DNA from: an uncultured Coriobacteriaceae bacterium
GTDB lineage: Bacteria; Actinomycetota; Coriobacteriia; Coriobacteriales; Atopobiaceae
NCBI GenBank assembly: GCA_902791035.1
Contig: CADAUA010000014.1
Span: forward strand, 1-42,273
DNA length: 42,273 nt
Direction of reading: 5' to 3'
In this document: positions 7,435 through 15,250 of the stretch, piece after piece
How the letters are laid out: every line of letters begins with the position of its first letter
Numbering within the stretch: position 1 is the stretch's first letter
Notes under the pieces: generated by a model
Databases searched by the model: none
The model's input: only the letters and a program-made list of their open reading frames with translations
What the model was told of the DNA's origin: nothing
Position numbers and translations under genes: made by a program

Positions 7435-8190
7435 ATGGACGACCTGCCCCGCACGACCGGTGCAACCAACTCGACTTCCGCCGCCCCCGAGCTCGAAGGC
7501 ATAGATGCGGCCTTCTCGCTTGGCGACCTCCCCCAGACCACGACCCTCGAAGACGCCCTCTCCGACGACGACCCCGGCGACCTGCCCGTTCCCATCCGTC
7601 GCGCCCTCACCGTCCTTCTCAAGCAGGCCTACGTCTGCGAACTGGACCAGCCGCGCGACTACGCGACAATCGCGGCCAACCGCGGCGAAATCTCCCGCGC
7701 CCTGGCCAACCTGGGCCTGGCCCTCAAGCTGAGCGAGCGTTACGGCTGCGCCTGGGCCGTGCAGGCGGGCGTGGCCGGCAAGAGCCCCCTCCTCGCGCTC
7801 AAGACGCCCGTCCCTCTCACCCGCGACCCTTCCATCCTGCTGATCTCCCTCCGCGTGCAGCAGCACGCCCTCGAGACCCGCGGCGAGGAGAACTGGTTCG
7901 TGGACCGCGAGGACCTGGAGGGCATGCTCAAAGCCGGTCCCTATGCCGACGATCGCGACGGTGCCCGCGTGTCCAAGGCGGTTCGGCTGGCCATCGAGCG
8001 CCTCTGCGTGTACGGCTACCTCAAGGCGGTCCCCGGCGTGGAGGACCGCTACCGGATAATGCCCATCCTGCCGGCAGTGTTCGGCCTGGATCGGGCGCGC
8101 GAGCTCTTGTCTGCCTTTGGCGTGTCGGAGGACAAGGACGACGACGCCTCCGCCCCCGCCACTCCCAACCCTCGACCCGAGGAGGCCTGA
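7435..8190 (+). CDS. jetB: Wadjet subunit JetB (DUF4194, MukE/MksE analogue)
   Basis: This 251-residue protein has the size and place of JetB, the KITE-type subunit (DUF4194) that binds the JetA kleisin. The first 50 residues are acidic and probably disordered; the core from PVPIRRALTVLLKQAYVCEL (about residues 50-70) to the YRIMPILPAVF segment near 205 holds two winged-helix-like halves, including a family-like YATIAANRGEISRALANLGL stretch and RDPSILLISLRVQQ. An acidic tail (DKDDDAS) ends it. GAGAGG precedes ATG 7435, overlapping the end of jetA, and its stop is one base before the jetC start, so translation is almost certainly coupled. Confidence 0.85.
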   Translation: MDDLPRTTGATNSTSAAPELEGIDAAFSLGDLPQTTTLEDALSDDDPGDLPVPIRRALTVLLKQAYVCELDQPRDYATIAANRGEISRALANLGLALKLSERYGCAWAVQAGVAGKSPLLALKTPVPLTRDPSILLISLRVQQHALETRGEENWFVDREDLEGMLKAGPYADDRDGARVSKAVRLAIERLCVYGYLKAVPGVEDRYRIMPILPAVFGLDRARELLSAFGVSEDKDDDASAPATPNPRPEEA

Positions 8191-8191
8191 C

Positions 8192-11100
8192 GTGGCAGCA
8201 CCCGAGTCCATGATGGCCGGTCTCTTTGCCCAGCAGTGGCGGCTGGCCCGCATGCAGGTCGTCAACTGGGGCACCTTTTGTGGCTACCACGACTTCGCGC
8301 TCGCGACCAACCGCACGGACGGCACCGCCCCCGTGATCATGATCACAGGCGAGTCCGGTACGGGTAAGTCGACACTCCTTGATGCGAAGACGGCCGTCCT
8401 CCAGCGAAACAACGTGCGCTTCAACTCCGCGAGCAACGCCGTGGCCCACGGCCGGGCGCGCGGCGGCTCCCAGCGCTCCATCTACTCCTACGTGCTGGGC
8501 AAGCAGGACGACGTGCTGGACCCCGACACCGGCGAGGAGCACGAGAGCTTCCTGAGGACCACCGCCACGCCGCAGTGGTCGGCCGTAGTCCTCGGCTTCG
8601 CGGACACGTCGGGGGCCGGCTTCAGCGCCGCGCGCTTCTGGTACCTGCCACAGGGCGGCGATGAGGCAGACCTGAAGACCTTTATGCTCACGGCCCCGCA
8701 GGATCTGGACCCGCGCCTCCTGGGCCCGGCGCTTACGCAGGCGCCCGGCAAGCGCACCTTCGCGGAGGTCTACCCCGCGGCCACCCAGCACGACACCGTG
8801 TCTGCCTTCCTCACCTACGTGTACGGCGAGCTGGGCATCGGCGACGCCGGCGACGGCGACAACGCCATGAAGCTCCACGAGCGCATCCAGGGCGGCTACC
8901 CCATCACCGACGTGGATGCCCTCTTCAAGGAGCTCGTGATCGACGAGCCCACCACCTACGACTACGCCCAGAAGGCCCTGGCCGCCTTCGACGAGGGCGA
9001 GGGCGTGTGGCGCCAGATGGACGAGATCCGCCGCAAGGTCGAGGCCCTCTCCGGCATCCGCGAGATCTACACCACCTACACGCAGCAGTCCGAGCGGGCG
9101 GGGCTGCTGGAGTCGCTGCTGATGGAGGGCCCGGTGGCCGGCACGGCGCCGGGACACGGGGTCGGAGCTGCTGTCACGCCGTCGGCCGTCGCGGACCCGC
9201 TGGGCCTGGTCCTGGCACGCCGCCACCTGGAGGTCCTGGCCCACGCGACGGACGAGGCGCACGCCACCGAGGCTGAGCAGCAGGACGAGCTGGCCCGCAC
9301 GGAGGTGCACCTGGCCACCCAGCAGCGCGAGCTGGAGGAGGTCCGCCGCGAGGTGGCCGAGCAGGGCGGCGACGCGCTCGACCGCAGGCGCCAGGAGCTC
9401 GAGGCCGCACGGGCGCAGGCCAAAGCCCGCGCGTCCGCCCGCAAGGAGCTGGCCGACCTTCTTGCCATCGTGCGCCAGGACCTGCCGGCCGACGAGCCGG
9501 CCTACACCGCCATGGCCCGCGAGGCCGGCGTCCTTCTCTCCGGCCGAGACGCCGCAAACGAGCAGCTCAACGCCCGTCTGGTCGCCCTCGGCGTGGAGGC
9601 CCAGAAGGTCCGCGCGCAGCTGGAGGAGACCAGCCGGCAGCTGGACTTCTACCGTCGCAACCGCACGCGCATCACGCCCCAGATGGGCGAGGCCCGCGCT
9701 GCCATGACCAAAGCCCTGGGCGTGCCCGCGACCGACCTCCCCTACGCAGCCGAGCTCATGGACATGGCACCCGGCCAGGAGGACTGGCGCCTGGCGGCCT
9801 GCATCGGCTACCACGGCCTGGCCACCCGCGTGCTGGTGGACGCCCGCCGGCTGGACGACCTCTCCCGCGCCATCGACAGCCTCAAGCTGGGCCGGCGCGT
9901 GACCTTTACGGGTGTGGACCTGGCACGTAGCCGTCACGGCGGGCAAGGCCGGCGCGGCTGGCTCTCTTCGAAGATGCAGGTCAAGCCCGGCACGCCCTTT
10001 GCCGGCTGGCTGTGGGACCAGATGAGCCGGCCGGAGAACGACTGGCGCTGCGTGGACGGCCCCGACCAACTGGGTGGCCGCGAGCGCAGGATCGACCCCG
10101 CGGGCCAGACGCGCGAGGGCATGCGCGGCGCCCACGGCTACGACCCGCGCACCACGCTGATCATCGGCTTCGCAAACGACGACCTCATAGCCCAGCTTCA
10201 GGCCCAGAAGGACGACCTGACCCGCCAGCTCATGGACTTGAACGGCCAGACGCAGGACGTCAGCGATGCCCAGAAGCTGCTGGACCGTCGCTGTGACGCC
10301 GCGCGCTGGATGGCCCACCACGCCTGGGACGACGTGGACGTGGAGGCCGCCCGCGCCCAGGTACGCGAGCTGGAGGAGGAGGTCCGCCGCCTGGAGGGCG
10401 ACGACGCGCTGCGTCGCTTGGTGGAACGCCGCGACGCGCTGGACCGCGCCGTCATGGAGCTACAGCAGGGCATCGGCGCTGGCCGCCACGCGTTGGGCCA
10501 GACGCAGACGCTCTTGTCGGCACTCGAGGCGCGGGCGGAGACCGCGCGGACCTCGCTGGACGCGGCCGGGCACACCGGCCTTGTGGCCACGCCGCGCCAG
10601 GAGGCGGTGGTCCGGGCCTTCCTGCAGGACCAGGAGCAGGGCCTCTCACCCCTGGCCGGCGGAGCCAGCTGGCGGGACCTGGCCGATGCCTTCCCCCGCG
10701 TGTGCGAGCGCGTGCGCACGGAGGTGCGCTCGTCTCTGGGCGTGGCGCGCAAGCAGACCTCGCAGGCCCAGAACATGCTGGAGAAGATCTTCTCCACCTA
10801 CCACACCCAGTGGCTGGGCGAGGATGACCCCACCGGCGTGGGCGTGGCCTCCTACCCCGACTACCTGCGCATGCTGGAGGAGCTGGAGGCAAACAAGCTC
10901 AACGAGCCCCGCAACGAGTGGCTGCGCACCATGTACTCTCAGGTGGGGGCCTCGCTCGTGCCCCTCTCGGACGCCTTCTCGCAGGACCTGCGGCAGATCC
11001 GCGGCCGCATGAGGCCCATCAACCAGATCATGGGGCAGTTCGACTTTGGCCCCGAGCACGGTCAGTTGGAGATCCTGGTGCGCGACCGCACTGCCGCCGC

Positions 11101-11647
11101 GACCGCCCGCCTACGCCGCGAGCTCAACGAGTTCTCCGAGCTGGCCACCAAGCCCGAGCAGGCCATGGCCGGCGAGCGCTACCACCAGCGCCTGCGCGAC
11201 TTCATGGAACGGCTGCGCGAGGAGTTGGCGCGCGGCGACCGCGGCGCGCTCAACACGAAGGGCCTGGTGCGGATCACGGTGCTCGCGCGCTACCCCAAGG
11301 AGTCCGGCAAGCCCGACAACACGTTCTCGTCGCTCGACGCCAAGTCCGGCGGCGAGACCCAGGAGCTCATCGCCTTTATCCTGGGGGCGGCCCTGCTCTT
11401 CTGCCTGGGACGCAACGCCGAGGGGCTGCCGTCCTTCTCGCCGGTCTTTCTCGACGAGGCCTTCATCAAGGCCGACGAGCACTTCACACGGCGGGCGATA
11501 AACGCGCTCAGGGGCCTGGGCTTCCAGATCGTGATCGCCGTGCCCACGAGCAAGGTCCAGGCCGTGGAGCCCGTGGCCGACCAGTACGTCTGCATCACAA
11601 AGAGCCGCGAGGGGCACTCCTTCGTGAGCCCGCTCGCGCGCGGGTAG
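8192..11647 (+). CDS. jetC: Wadjet SMC-like ATPase JetC (MukB/MksB analogue)
   Basis: The 1151-residue product is an SMC-type ATPase. Walker A GESGTGKSTLLDA is at residues 53-65, preceded by the JetC-like MQVVNWGTFCGYHDF. Two long coiled-coil regions (roughly 270-510, rich in LEEVRREVAEQ-type heptads, and 660-900) flank a hinge-like segment near 510-640 (MDMAPGQEDWRLAACIGYHG). The ABC signature KSGGETQE spans 1051-1058, Walker B FLDEAFIKADE has D1088 and E1089, and a D-loop/switch-like IVIAVPTSKVQAVEP follows. JetC hydrolyses ATP and is thought to extrude plasmid DNA loops so that JetD can cleave small circles. GTG 8192 is chosen: GGAGG at 8181-8185 is 6 bases away and it starts one base after jetB ends. 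All catalytic motifs look intact. Confidence 0.93.
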   Translation: MAAPESMMAGLFAQQWRLARMQVVNWGTFCGYHDFALATNRTDGTAPVIMITGESGTGKSTLLDAKTAVLQRNNVRFNSASNAVAHGRARGGSQRSIYSYVLGKQDDVLDPDTGEEHESFLRTTATPQWSAVVLGFADTSGAGFSAARFWYLPQGGDEADLKTFMLTAPQDLDPRLLGPALTQAPGKRTFAEVYPAATQHDTVSAFLTYVYGELGIGDAGDGDNAMKLHERIQGGYPITDVDALFKELVIDEPTTYDYAQKALAAFDEGEGVWRQMDEIRRKVEALSGIREIYTTYTQQSERAGLLESLLMEGPVAGTAPGHGVGAAVTPSAVADPLGLVLARRHLEVLAHATDEAHATEAEQQDELARTEVHLATQQRELEEVRREVAEQGGDALDRRRQELEAARAQAKARASARKELADLLAIVRQDLPADEPAYTAMAREAGVLLSGRDAANEQLNARLVALGVEAQKVRAQLEETSRQLDFYRRNRTRITPQMGEARAAMTKALGVPATDLPYAAELMDMAPGQEDWRLAACIGYHGLATRVLVDARRLDDLSRAIDSLKLGRRVTFTGVDLARSRHGGQGRRGWLSSKMQVKPGTPFAGWLWDQMSRPENDWRCVDGPDQLGGRERRIDPAGQTREGMRGAHGYDPRTTLIIGFANDDLIAQLQAQKDDLTRQLMDLNGQTQDVSDAQKLLDRRCDAARWMAHHAWDDVDVEAARAQVRELEEEVRRLEGDDALRRLVERRDALDRAVMELQQGIGAGRHALGQTQTLLSALEARAETARTSLDAAGHTGLVATPRQEAVVRAFLQDQEQGLSPLAGGASWRDLADAFPRVCERVRTEVRSSLGVARKQTSQAQNMLEKIFSTYHTQWLGEDDPTGVGVASYPDYLRMLEELEANKLNEPRNEWLRTMYSQVGASLVPLSDAFSQDLRQIRGRMRPINQIMGQFDFGPEHGQLEILVRDRTAAATARLRRELNEFSELATKPEQAMAGERYHQRLRDFMERLREELARGDRGALNTKGLVRITVLARYPKESGKPDNTFSSLDAKSGGETQELIAFILGAALLFCLGRNAEGLPSFSPVFLDEAFIKADEHFTRRAINALRGLGFQIVIAVPTSKVQAVEPVADQYVCITKSREGHSFVSPLARG

Positions 11648-11656
11648 GCGGCCGGC

Positions 11657-12898
11657 ATGCTCAAGGGGATCGACCGGGTGCGGGCGCAGGTCACGCGGGC
11701 CGTAGAGCAGGACATGTGGGCCGTGGCCGTGCGCGAGGCGCGCGAGGGCGTGGCGGCGGGTGCGGGCGGTGCGGCCGTGGGCGCGAGCGGGGCGGCGGGC
11801 GACGCCACCGGGCGCTGGCCGCTCGCAGTGGCGCTGGGCACGCTCAGCAAGAAGGACCTCGTCGACGGCATCGGGGCCGTGGTGGCCTACGGCTCGGAGC
11901 TCTCCGCCTGGGCGGCGCGCATGGGGCTCGAGGTGATGTGGGAGTCGCGGCGCGCGGGCGGCCTGCAGCGGGTGCCCACGCACGTGATAGTGCCAACAAT
12001 TGATGCGGGCGCACGCATCGCCGGACGCGAGGTGGAACGCCGTCTCGCGCTGGCGCGCAGGCGGGCGGCGCAACTTGCGGAGCACTTCCCCGCCGTGGCC
12101 GACAAGGACTTCGAGCGCGTGCTCAAGCTCACGACCGGCTGGGCTGAGCTGGACTTTCAGCTCCTGGTTGCGGCGGCGGACTGGTTTGCCGCGCACGACG
12201 CCACGGGTCTGACGCCGCGCCAGGTGCCGCTGCCGGGCTTCCATGCCAAGTGGCTGGACGCGGCGGGACGGCGCGGGCTTGTTTGCACGCTGTGCGGCAA
12301 GGGGGACCTAGGTCTCGTGGAGCGCAGGCCCACGCTCGTGGAGTTCGCCTACCTGGACCCCGATTACCTGGCCGGCGGCGGGCGGCGCTACGACAGCCAC
12401 CTTGCGGGCGACGTCGGCCGGCCGGCCTACGCGCCGAGCCTCGTGGTGGTCGTCGAGAACCGCGACTCGTACCTTGCGTTCCCGCAGGTAGCTGGCGGTA
12501 TCTGCGTCTTTGGCGCCGGACGCGCGGGCGTGGCGGCGCTTCCCGAAATTGATTGGGTGGCCGCGGCTCCGCGCCTCCTCTATTGGGGCGACATGGACGC
12601 CGCCGGGCTGGAGATCCTGGACGCCTATCGCGCGGCCGGCCTGCCCATGGAGAGCCTCCTCATGGACGTGGCGGCCTACAAGGAGCACCGGTGCTTCGGC
12701 ACCAAGATGACTGCGGGCAAGCAGCCGCTAGCCGACCACCGCGCCCAGTCCGTGCCGCACCTGGCGGCCGAAGAGCTGGAGCTGTACGAGCTTCTGACCT
12801 CGCCGGACTTCGACGGGCCACGCCGCATCGAGCAGGAGCGCATCCCACTCGCCGCCGCCCTCCTCGCGCTCGGCGGGCGCCAGGGGGTACTCCCCTAG
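11657..12898 (+). CDS. jetD: Wadjet nuclease JetD (DUF3322/DUF2220, TOPRIM)
   Basis: The 413-residue protein combines an N-terminal DUF3322-like region (RWPLAVALGTLSKKDLVDGI to VMWESRRAGG, residues 50-105, and DFERVLKLTTGWAEL near 155) with a C-terminal TOPRIM domain (DUF2220). The TOPRIM acids are E267 in VVVVENRDSYLAF and D312/D314 in YWGDMDAAGLEIL, the same fold used by topoisomerase VI subunit A and Spo11. JetD is the DNA-cleaving subunit of Wadjet. It starts 9 bases after jetC with only a weak GGCGG Shine-Dalgarno site, so its expression may depend on coupling. Its last eight codons, encoding GGRQGVLP and the stop, lie inside the left arm of a 25-bp inverted repeat, so its C-terminus has been formed by that repeat. 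Confidence 0.92.
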   Translation: MLKGIDRVRAQVTRAVEQDMWAVAVREAREGVAAGAGGAAVGASGAAGDATGRWPLAVALGTLSKKDLVDGIGAVVAYGSELSAWAARMGLEVMWESRRAGGLQRVPTHVIVPTIDAGARIAGREVERRLALARRRAAQLAEHFPAVADKDFERVLKLTTGWAELDFQLLVAAADWFAAHDATGLTPRQVPLPGFHAKWLDAAGRRGLVCTLCGKGDLGLVERRPTLVEFAYLDPDYLAGGGRRYDSHLAGDVGRPAYAPSLVVVVENRDSYLAFPQVAGGICVFGAGRAGVAALPEIDWVAAAPRLLYWGDMDAAGLEILDAYRAAGLPMESLLMDVAAYKEHRCFGTKMTAGKQPLADHRAQSVPHLAAEELELYELLTSPDFDGPRRIEQERIPLAAALLALGGRQGVLP

Positions 12899-12940
12899 TG
12901 GCCAAAAACGGGCATTAGGGGAGTACCCCCTGGCGCCCGC
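12873..12940. repeat. Perfect 25-bp inverted repeat at the end of jetD; likely terminator
   Basis: Left arm 12873-12897 and right arm 12916-12940 are exact complements with an 18-base loop. Each arm holds the inner palindrome GGGGGTACTCCCC. The left arm encodes the end of JetD, including most of its stop codon. A related 33-bp palindrome follows the HTH gene at 13995-14027. Such a strong stem should end transcription of the jet operon, though no U-run follows. Confidence 0.9.
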
Positions 12941-12975
12941 CCCAATTGTGCACAGACCATCCCAAGCCCCGAGGC

Positions 12976-13036
12976 GCATGCACCCTACTGGCCTATCCGG
13001 GGAAGATGGACGCGTCGGCGTGCCGTTGGGGTGCAA
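12976..13036. repeat. CACCCTA-type element downstream of jetD
   Basis: GCATGCACCCTACTGGCC (12976-12993) resembles the elements at 5582-5805 upstream of jetA, and GGGGTGC near 13028 could pair with it. With the upstream cluster, members of this family bracket the jet operon. The rest of the 12941-13177 gap shows no gene. Confidence 0.6.
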
Positions 13037-13177
13037 GCCCTCGCCGCCTCCGCCGGCCCGGCCGTCCCACACTCACGCTCACGCGCTTCTCGCTCACGGA
13101 AATCACCTTGCGAACCCATCAGGGTCAAACAGCTTGGGACAGCGTAAGGGTTGGACGACGTAAGGAGCTTGTAAGGT

Positions 13178-13241
13178 TGTCAAATATACTTGACACAGCG
13201 CGGCCCCGGCCGTACCTTCTAGATGTCAAGTATATCCGACA
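13178..13241 (+). promoter_or_regulatory. Promoter with two palindromic operators for the membrane protein/HTH operon
   Basis: TTGACA (13190-13195) and TACCTT (13213-13218) are spaced by 17 bases. Two related 18-bp palindromes flank them: TGTCAAATATACTTGACA at 13178-13195, overlapping the -35, and TGTCAAGTATATCCGACA at 13224-13241, just after the expected transcript start. Their centres are 46 bases apart. This fits autoregulation by the small Cro/CI-type repressor encoded at 13801, perhaps with looping. Confidence 0.75.
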
Positions 13242-13261
13242 TCGCGGGACTGGAGGCCCTC

Positions 13262-13804
13262 ATGGATATCGTTGGCATCTTCGTGGTAGCACTGGTATTT
13301 GTTGGCGCCATCATCGCCCTCAAGGACAAGAGCAGCGACTACGACGAGCGGCAGGTGGCCGTCATGGGCAAGGGCTACCAGATCGCCGTGTTCGCCATGG
13401 CCGGGCTGATGGGCCTTGGCAGCGTGATCTACGACGAGCCCGCCGCCCTGCCCGTGAGCGCCGCCGACTACATGTTCCTCACGCTCGTTGTCGGCGCCGC
13501 CATCTTCATGGTCTACGACGTCTGGCACGGGGCCTACTTCCGCGTGCACGAGAAGAACGCCCGGACCGCCGGCATTCTGTTTGCGATCACCGGAGCCCTC
13601 AACTTCGTACTTGCGCTCCAGGATGGCGAATTGTGGGGCATCGCGTTCGGGCTCTGCTTCCTGGCGGTGGGCGTCACAATCCTCGTGCGGCTGGCCCTCG
13701 ACGCGCACGAGGCCGCGGCTGAGGATGCGGGCGAGGGCGGCGACCCCGGTGAGGGTGGCGCTTCGGGCGAGGGCGACAACCCCGGTGAGGGCGACGCCGA
13801 ATGA
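13262..13804 (+). CDS. Small polytopic membrane protein (DUF2178-like), partner of HTH regulator
   Basis: The 180-residue product has four predicted membrane segments: DIVGIFVVALVFVGAIIAL (2-20), YQIAVFAMAGLMGLGSVIY (about 41-60), MFLTLVVGAAIFMVYDVW (about 73-91) and GILFAITGALNFVLALQ followed by GIAFGLCFLAVGVTILV. The cytoplasmic DYDERQVAVMGKGYQIA motif after the first segment is typical of DUF2178-like proteins found beside small XRE regulators. The tail after residue 150 is a low-complexity GEGG/PGEG repeat, probably unstructured. ATG 13262 has GGAGG 5 bases upstream; an earlier ATG (13223) overlaps the operator. Its stop overlaps the regulator's start (ATGA). Function is unknown; such pairs are thought to sense membrane stress, which is inference. 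Confidence 0.75.
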   Translation: MDIVGIFVVALVFVGAIIALKDKSSDYDERQVAVMGKGYQIAVFAMAGLMGLGSVIYDEPAALPVSAADYMFLTLVVGAAIFMVYDVWHGAYFRVHEKNARTAGILFAITGALNFVLALQDGELWGIAFGLCFLAVGVTILVRLALDAHEAAAEDAGEGGDPGEGGASGEGDNPGEGDAE

Positions 13805-13995
13805 GTAACGACCGCATGAAGGCCGCGCGCGCCGAGAAGGGCTACTCGCAGCAGCGCCTGGCCGACCTGGTAGGCGTCTCTCGCCAGACGATAAACGCGA
13901 TCGAGCGCGGCGACTACAACCCCACCATCAAGCTCTGTATCTCCATCTGCCGCGAGCTCGGCCGCACGCTCGATGACCTCTTCTGGGAGGGCTAG
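13801..13995 (+). CDS. Small Cro/CI-family (HTH_3, YozG-like) transcriptional regulator
   Basis: This 64-residue protein is almost entirely one helix-turn-helix: MKAARAEKGYSQQRLADLVG, with recognition helix VSRQTINAIERGDYNP, then ISICRELGRTLDDLFW. It is the usual length and form of the stand-alone YozG-like regulators that sit next to DUF2178-like membrane proteins. Translation is coupled to the upstream gene through an ATGA overlap. The two TGTCAA...TTGACA palindromes at the operon promoter are its probable binding sites. A GGGGGTACTCCCC-type palindrome directly follows its stop. Confidence 0.92.
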   Translation: MSNDRMKAARAEKGYSQQRLADLVGVSRQTINAIERGDYNPTIKLCISICRELGRTLDDLFWEG

Positions 13996-14027
13996 CGGGC
14001 ACCAGGGGGTACTCCCCTGGTGCCCGC
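13995..14027. repeat. 33-bp near-perfect palindrome, GGGGGTACTCCCC family; likely terminator
   Basis: Arms GCGGGCACCAGGGG and CCCCTGGTGCCCGC surround GTACT. It starts at the last base of the HTH gene's stop codon and is a second copy of the repeat at the end of jetD, in collapsed form. It can serve both the HTH operon and the convergent dehydrogenase gene. Confidence 0.85.
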
Positions 14028-14061
14028 CCGTCTCACGGCGCAGTCGCGTCGCCCGGCGCAT

Positions 14062-15045
14062 CTACCGCACCTCGTACGGCGAGTCCTCCCCGCGGGAGAA
14101 GGCGAGCAGCGCGCTGCACGAGGTTGCCATCATCTGCTGCACGTCCTCCTGCGTGTAAAAGGCCATGTGCGGAGTAACAATCACGTTGGAGAAGGCGTCC
14201 AGCACGGCGCGGTCGCGGTTGGGCAGGACCTCGCGCGACATGTCGTGGTAGTAGAGGTTGGACTCGTTCTCTATGGTGTCCAGCGCGGCTGCCCCAAGAT
14301 GGCCGGACTCCACCGCGTCCACAAGCGCCGCCGTGTCCACGAGCGACCCGCGCGCGGCGTTCACCAACACCGCACCGGGCTTCATGGCGGCAAAGGCCGC
14401 GGCATCAATCATGTGGCGGTTCTCCGGAGAGCCTGGCGCATGCAGCGTGATGATGTCCGCCGCGGACAAGAGCTCTTCCAGCCCCACGTAGGTAGCCAGA
14501 CCTGCTAGGTCGTCACGCGGATAGGGGTCGTACGCAAGCACCTTGCAGCCAAAACCTTGCAGGTGGCGCACCACCGTGGCACCAATGCGACCTGTGCCCA
14601 CCACGCCGACGGTTGCAGAAGATATGTCCAGCCCGATCTTTCCCTGCAGCGAGAAGTCCTGCGCCGACGCCATGCGGCCAATCAACTTGACGCGACGGGC
14701 TGCCATCATCATGAGCATGATGGCGTAGTTGGCCACACCCTCGGGCGGGTAGGCCGCGTGTCCCACCCGCATGCCCAGCCCGTGCGCGTGCGCCACGTCG
14801 ATATGCTCGTAGCCGATGGACCGCGTGGCGATGTTGCGCACGCCCAGCCGGTACAGGGCGTCCAGACGCTCCGCCGGCATGGGGTTGGTGATGATGCTCA
14901 GGGCGTCGTGACCAGCCACAAGATCCAGGTTCTTGTCGCTCGGGTAGTCCGCGGTCCAGTCAAACTCAAAGCCCATCTCCTGGGCACATTCCTCGAGGTA
15001 GCCCAGCTCGTCGTAGGGCCGTAGGGCATAGGCAAAGAGCTTCAT
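14062..15045 (-). CDS. D-lactate dehydrogenase / D-isomer 2-hydroxyacid dehydrogenase
   Basis: The 327-residue enzyme belongs to the NAD-dependent D-2-hydroxyacid dehydrogenases and is closest in layout to D-lactate dehydrogenase/VanH: substrate domain 1-100 with RSIGYEHID, NAD-binding GVVGTGRIGATVV near 147, YDPYP as the acidic ribose-binding end, catalytic Arg in NAARGSLVD near 234, Glu in DTIENESN near 264 and His in TPHMAF near 296. All three catalytic residues are present. It would interconvert pyruvate and D-lactate, regenerating NAD in fermentation; another 2-keto acid cannot be excluded. AGAGGAGC stands 7 bases before ATG 15045. It is transcribed alone, and a TAGCAT-type hairpin separates it from the next gene. 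Confidence 0.88.
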   Translation of the reverse strand: MKLFAYALRPYDELGYLEECAQEMGFEFDWTADYPSDKNLDLVAGHDALSIITNPMPAERLDALYRLGVRNIATRSIGYEHIDVAHAHGLGMRVGHAAYPPEGVANYAIMLMMMAARRVKLIGRMASAQDFSLQGKIGLDISSATVGVVGTGRIGATVVRHLQGFGCKVLAYDPYPRDDLAGLATYVGLEELLSAADIITLHAPGSPENRHMIDAAAFAAMKPGAVLVNAARGSLVDTAALVDAVESGHLGAAALDTIENESNLYYHDMSREVLPNRDRAVLDAFSNVIVTPHMAFYTQEDVQQMMATSCSALLAFSRGEDSPYEVR

Positions 15046-15081
15046 CGGACCGCTCCTCTCGCTCCGTTCGGTTCAAGTGCA

Positions 15082-15165
15082 CGCCGCTAACATACACTCT
15101 GTAACAGGCTTAGATAAAAGCCCAGTTATCCGCACGCGTTCTACACAGAGTGCATGCTAGCGGCG
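15082..15165. repeat. Inverted repeat, TAGCATNCACTCTG family, copy 2
   Basis: 21-base arms at 15082-15102 and 15145-15165 match at 19 positions; the right arm includes ACAGAGTGCATGCTAGCGG. The loop is 42 bases. It lies 36 bases upstream of the dehydrogenase start codon, so it may affect that gene's leader or promoter. Confidence 0.85.
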
Positions 15166-15173
15166 CACCCGGT

Positions 15174-15230
15174 CGGCAGCGGGTCGCCCGGCCGGCAGCG
15201 GGTCGCCCGGCCGGCAGCGGGTCGCCCGGC
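15174..15230. repeat. Three exact 19-bp tandem copies
   Basis: CGGCAGCGGGTCGCCCGGC is repeated three times without a mismatch (15174-15192, 15193-15211, 15212-15230), directly after the inverted repeat and 20 bases beyond the end of the peptidase gene. GGGCGAC/GTCGCCC pairing could make stems between copies. Confidence 0.9.
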
Positions 15231-15250
15231 CGCCGACCACGCCCGCCGCG

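Noticed and set aside
8021..10321. Very long open frame (766 codons) on the minus strand opposite jetB/jetC
   Set aside because: It is a by-product of high G+C at third positions of jetC; composition is His/Gly/Val/Leu-rich without domains, and jetC has clear motifs on the other strand.
15082..15165. Intrinsic terminator for the D-lactate dehydrogenase gene
   Set aside because: It lies upstream of that gene's start, not after its end, and has a 42-base loop.
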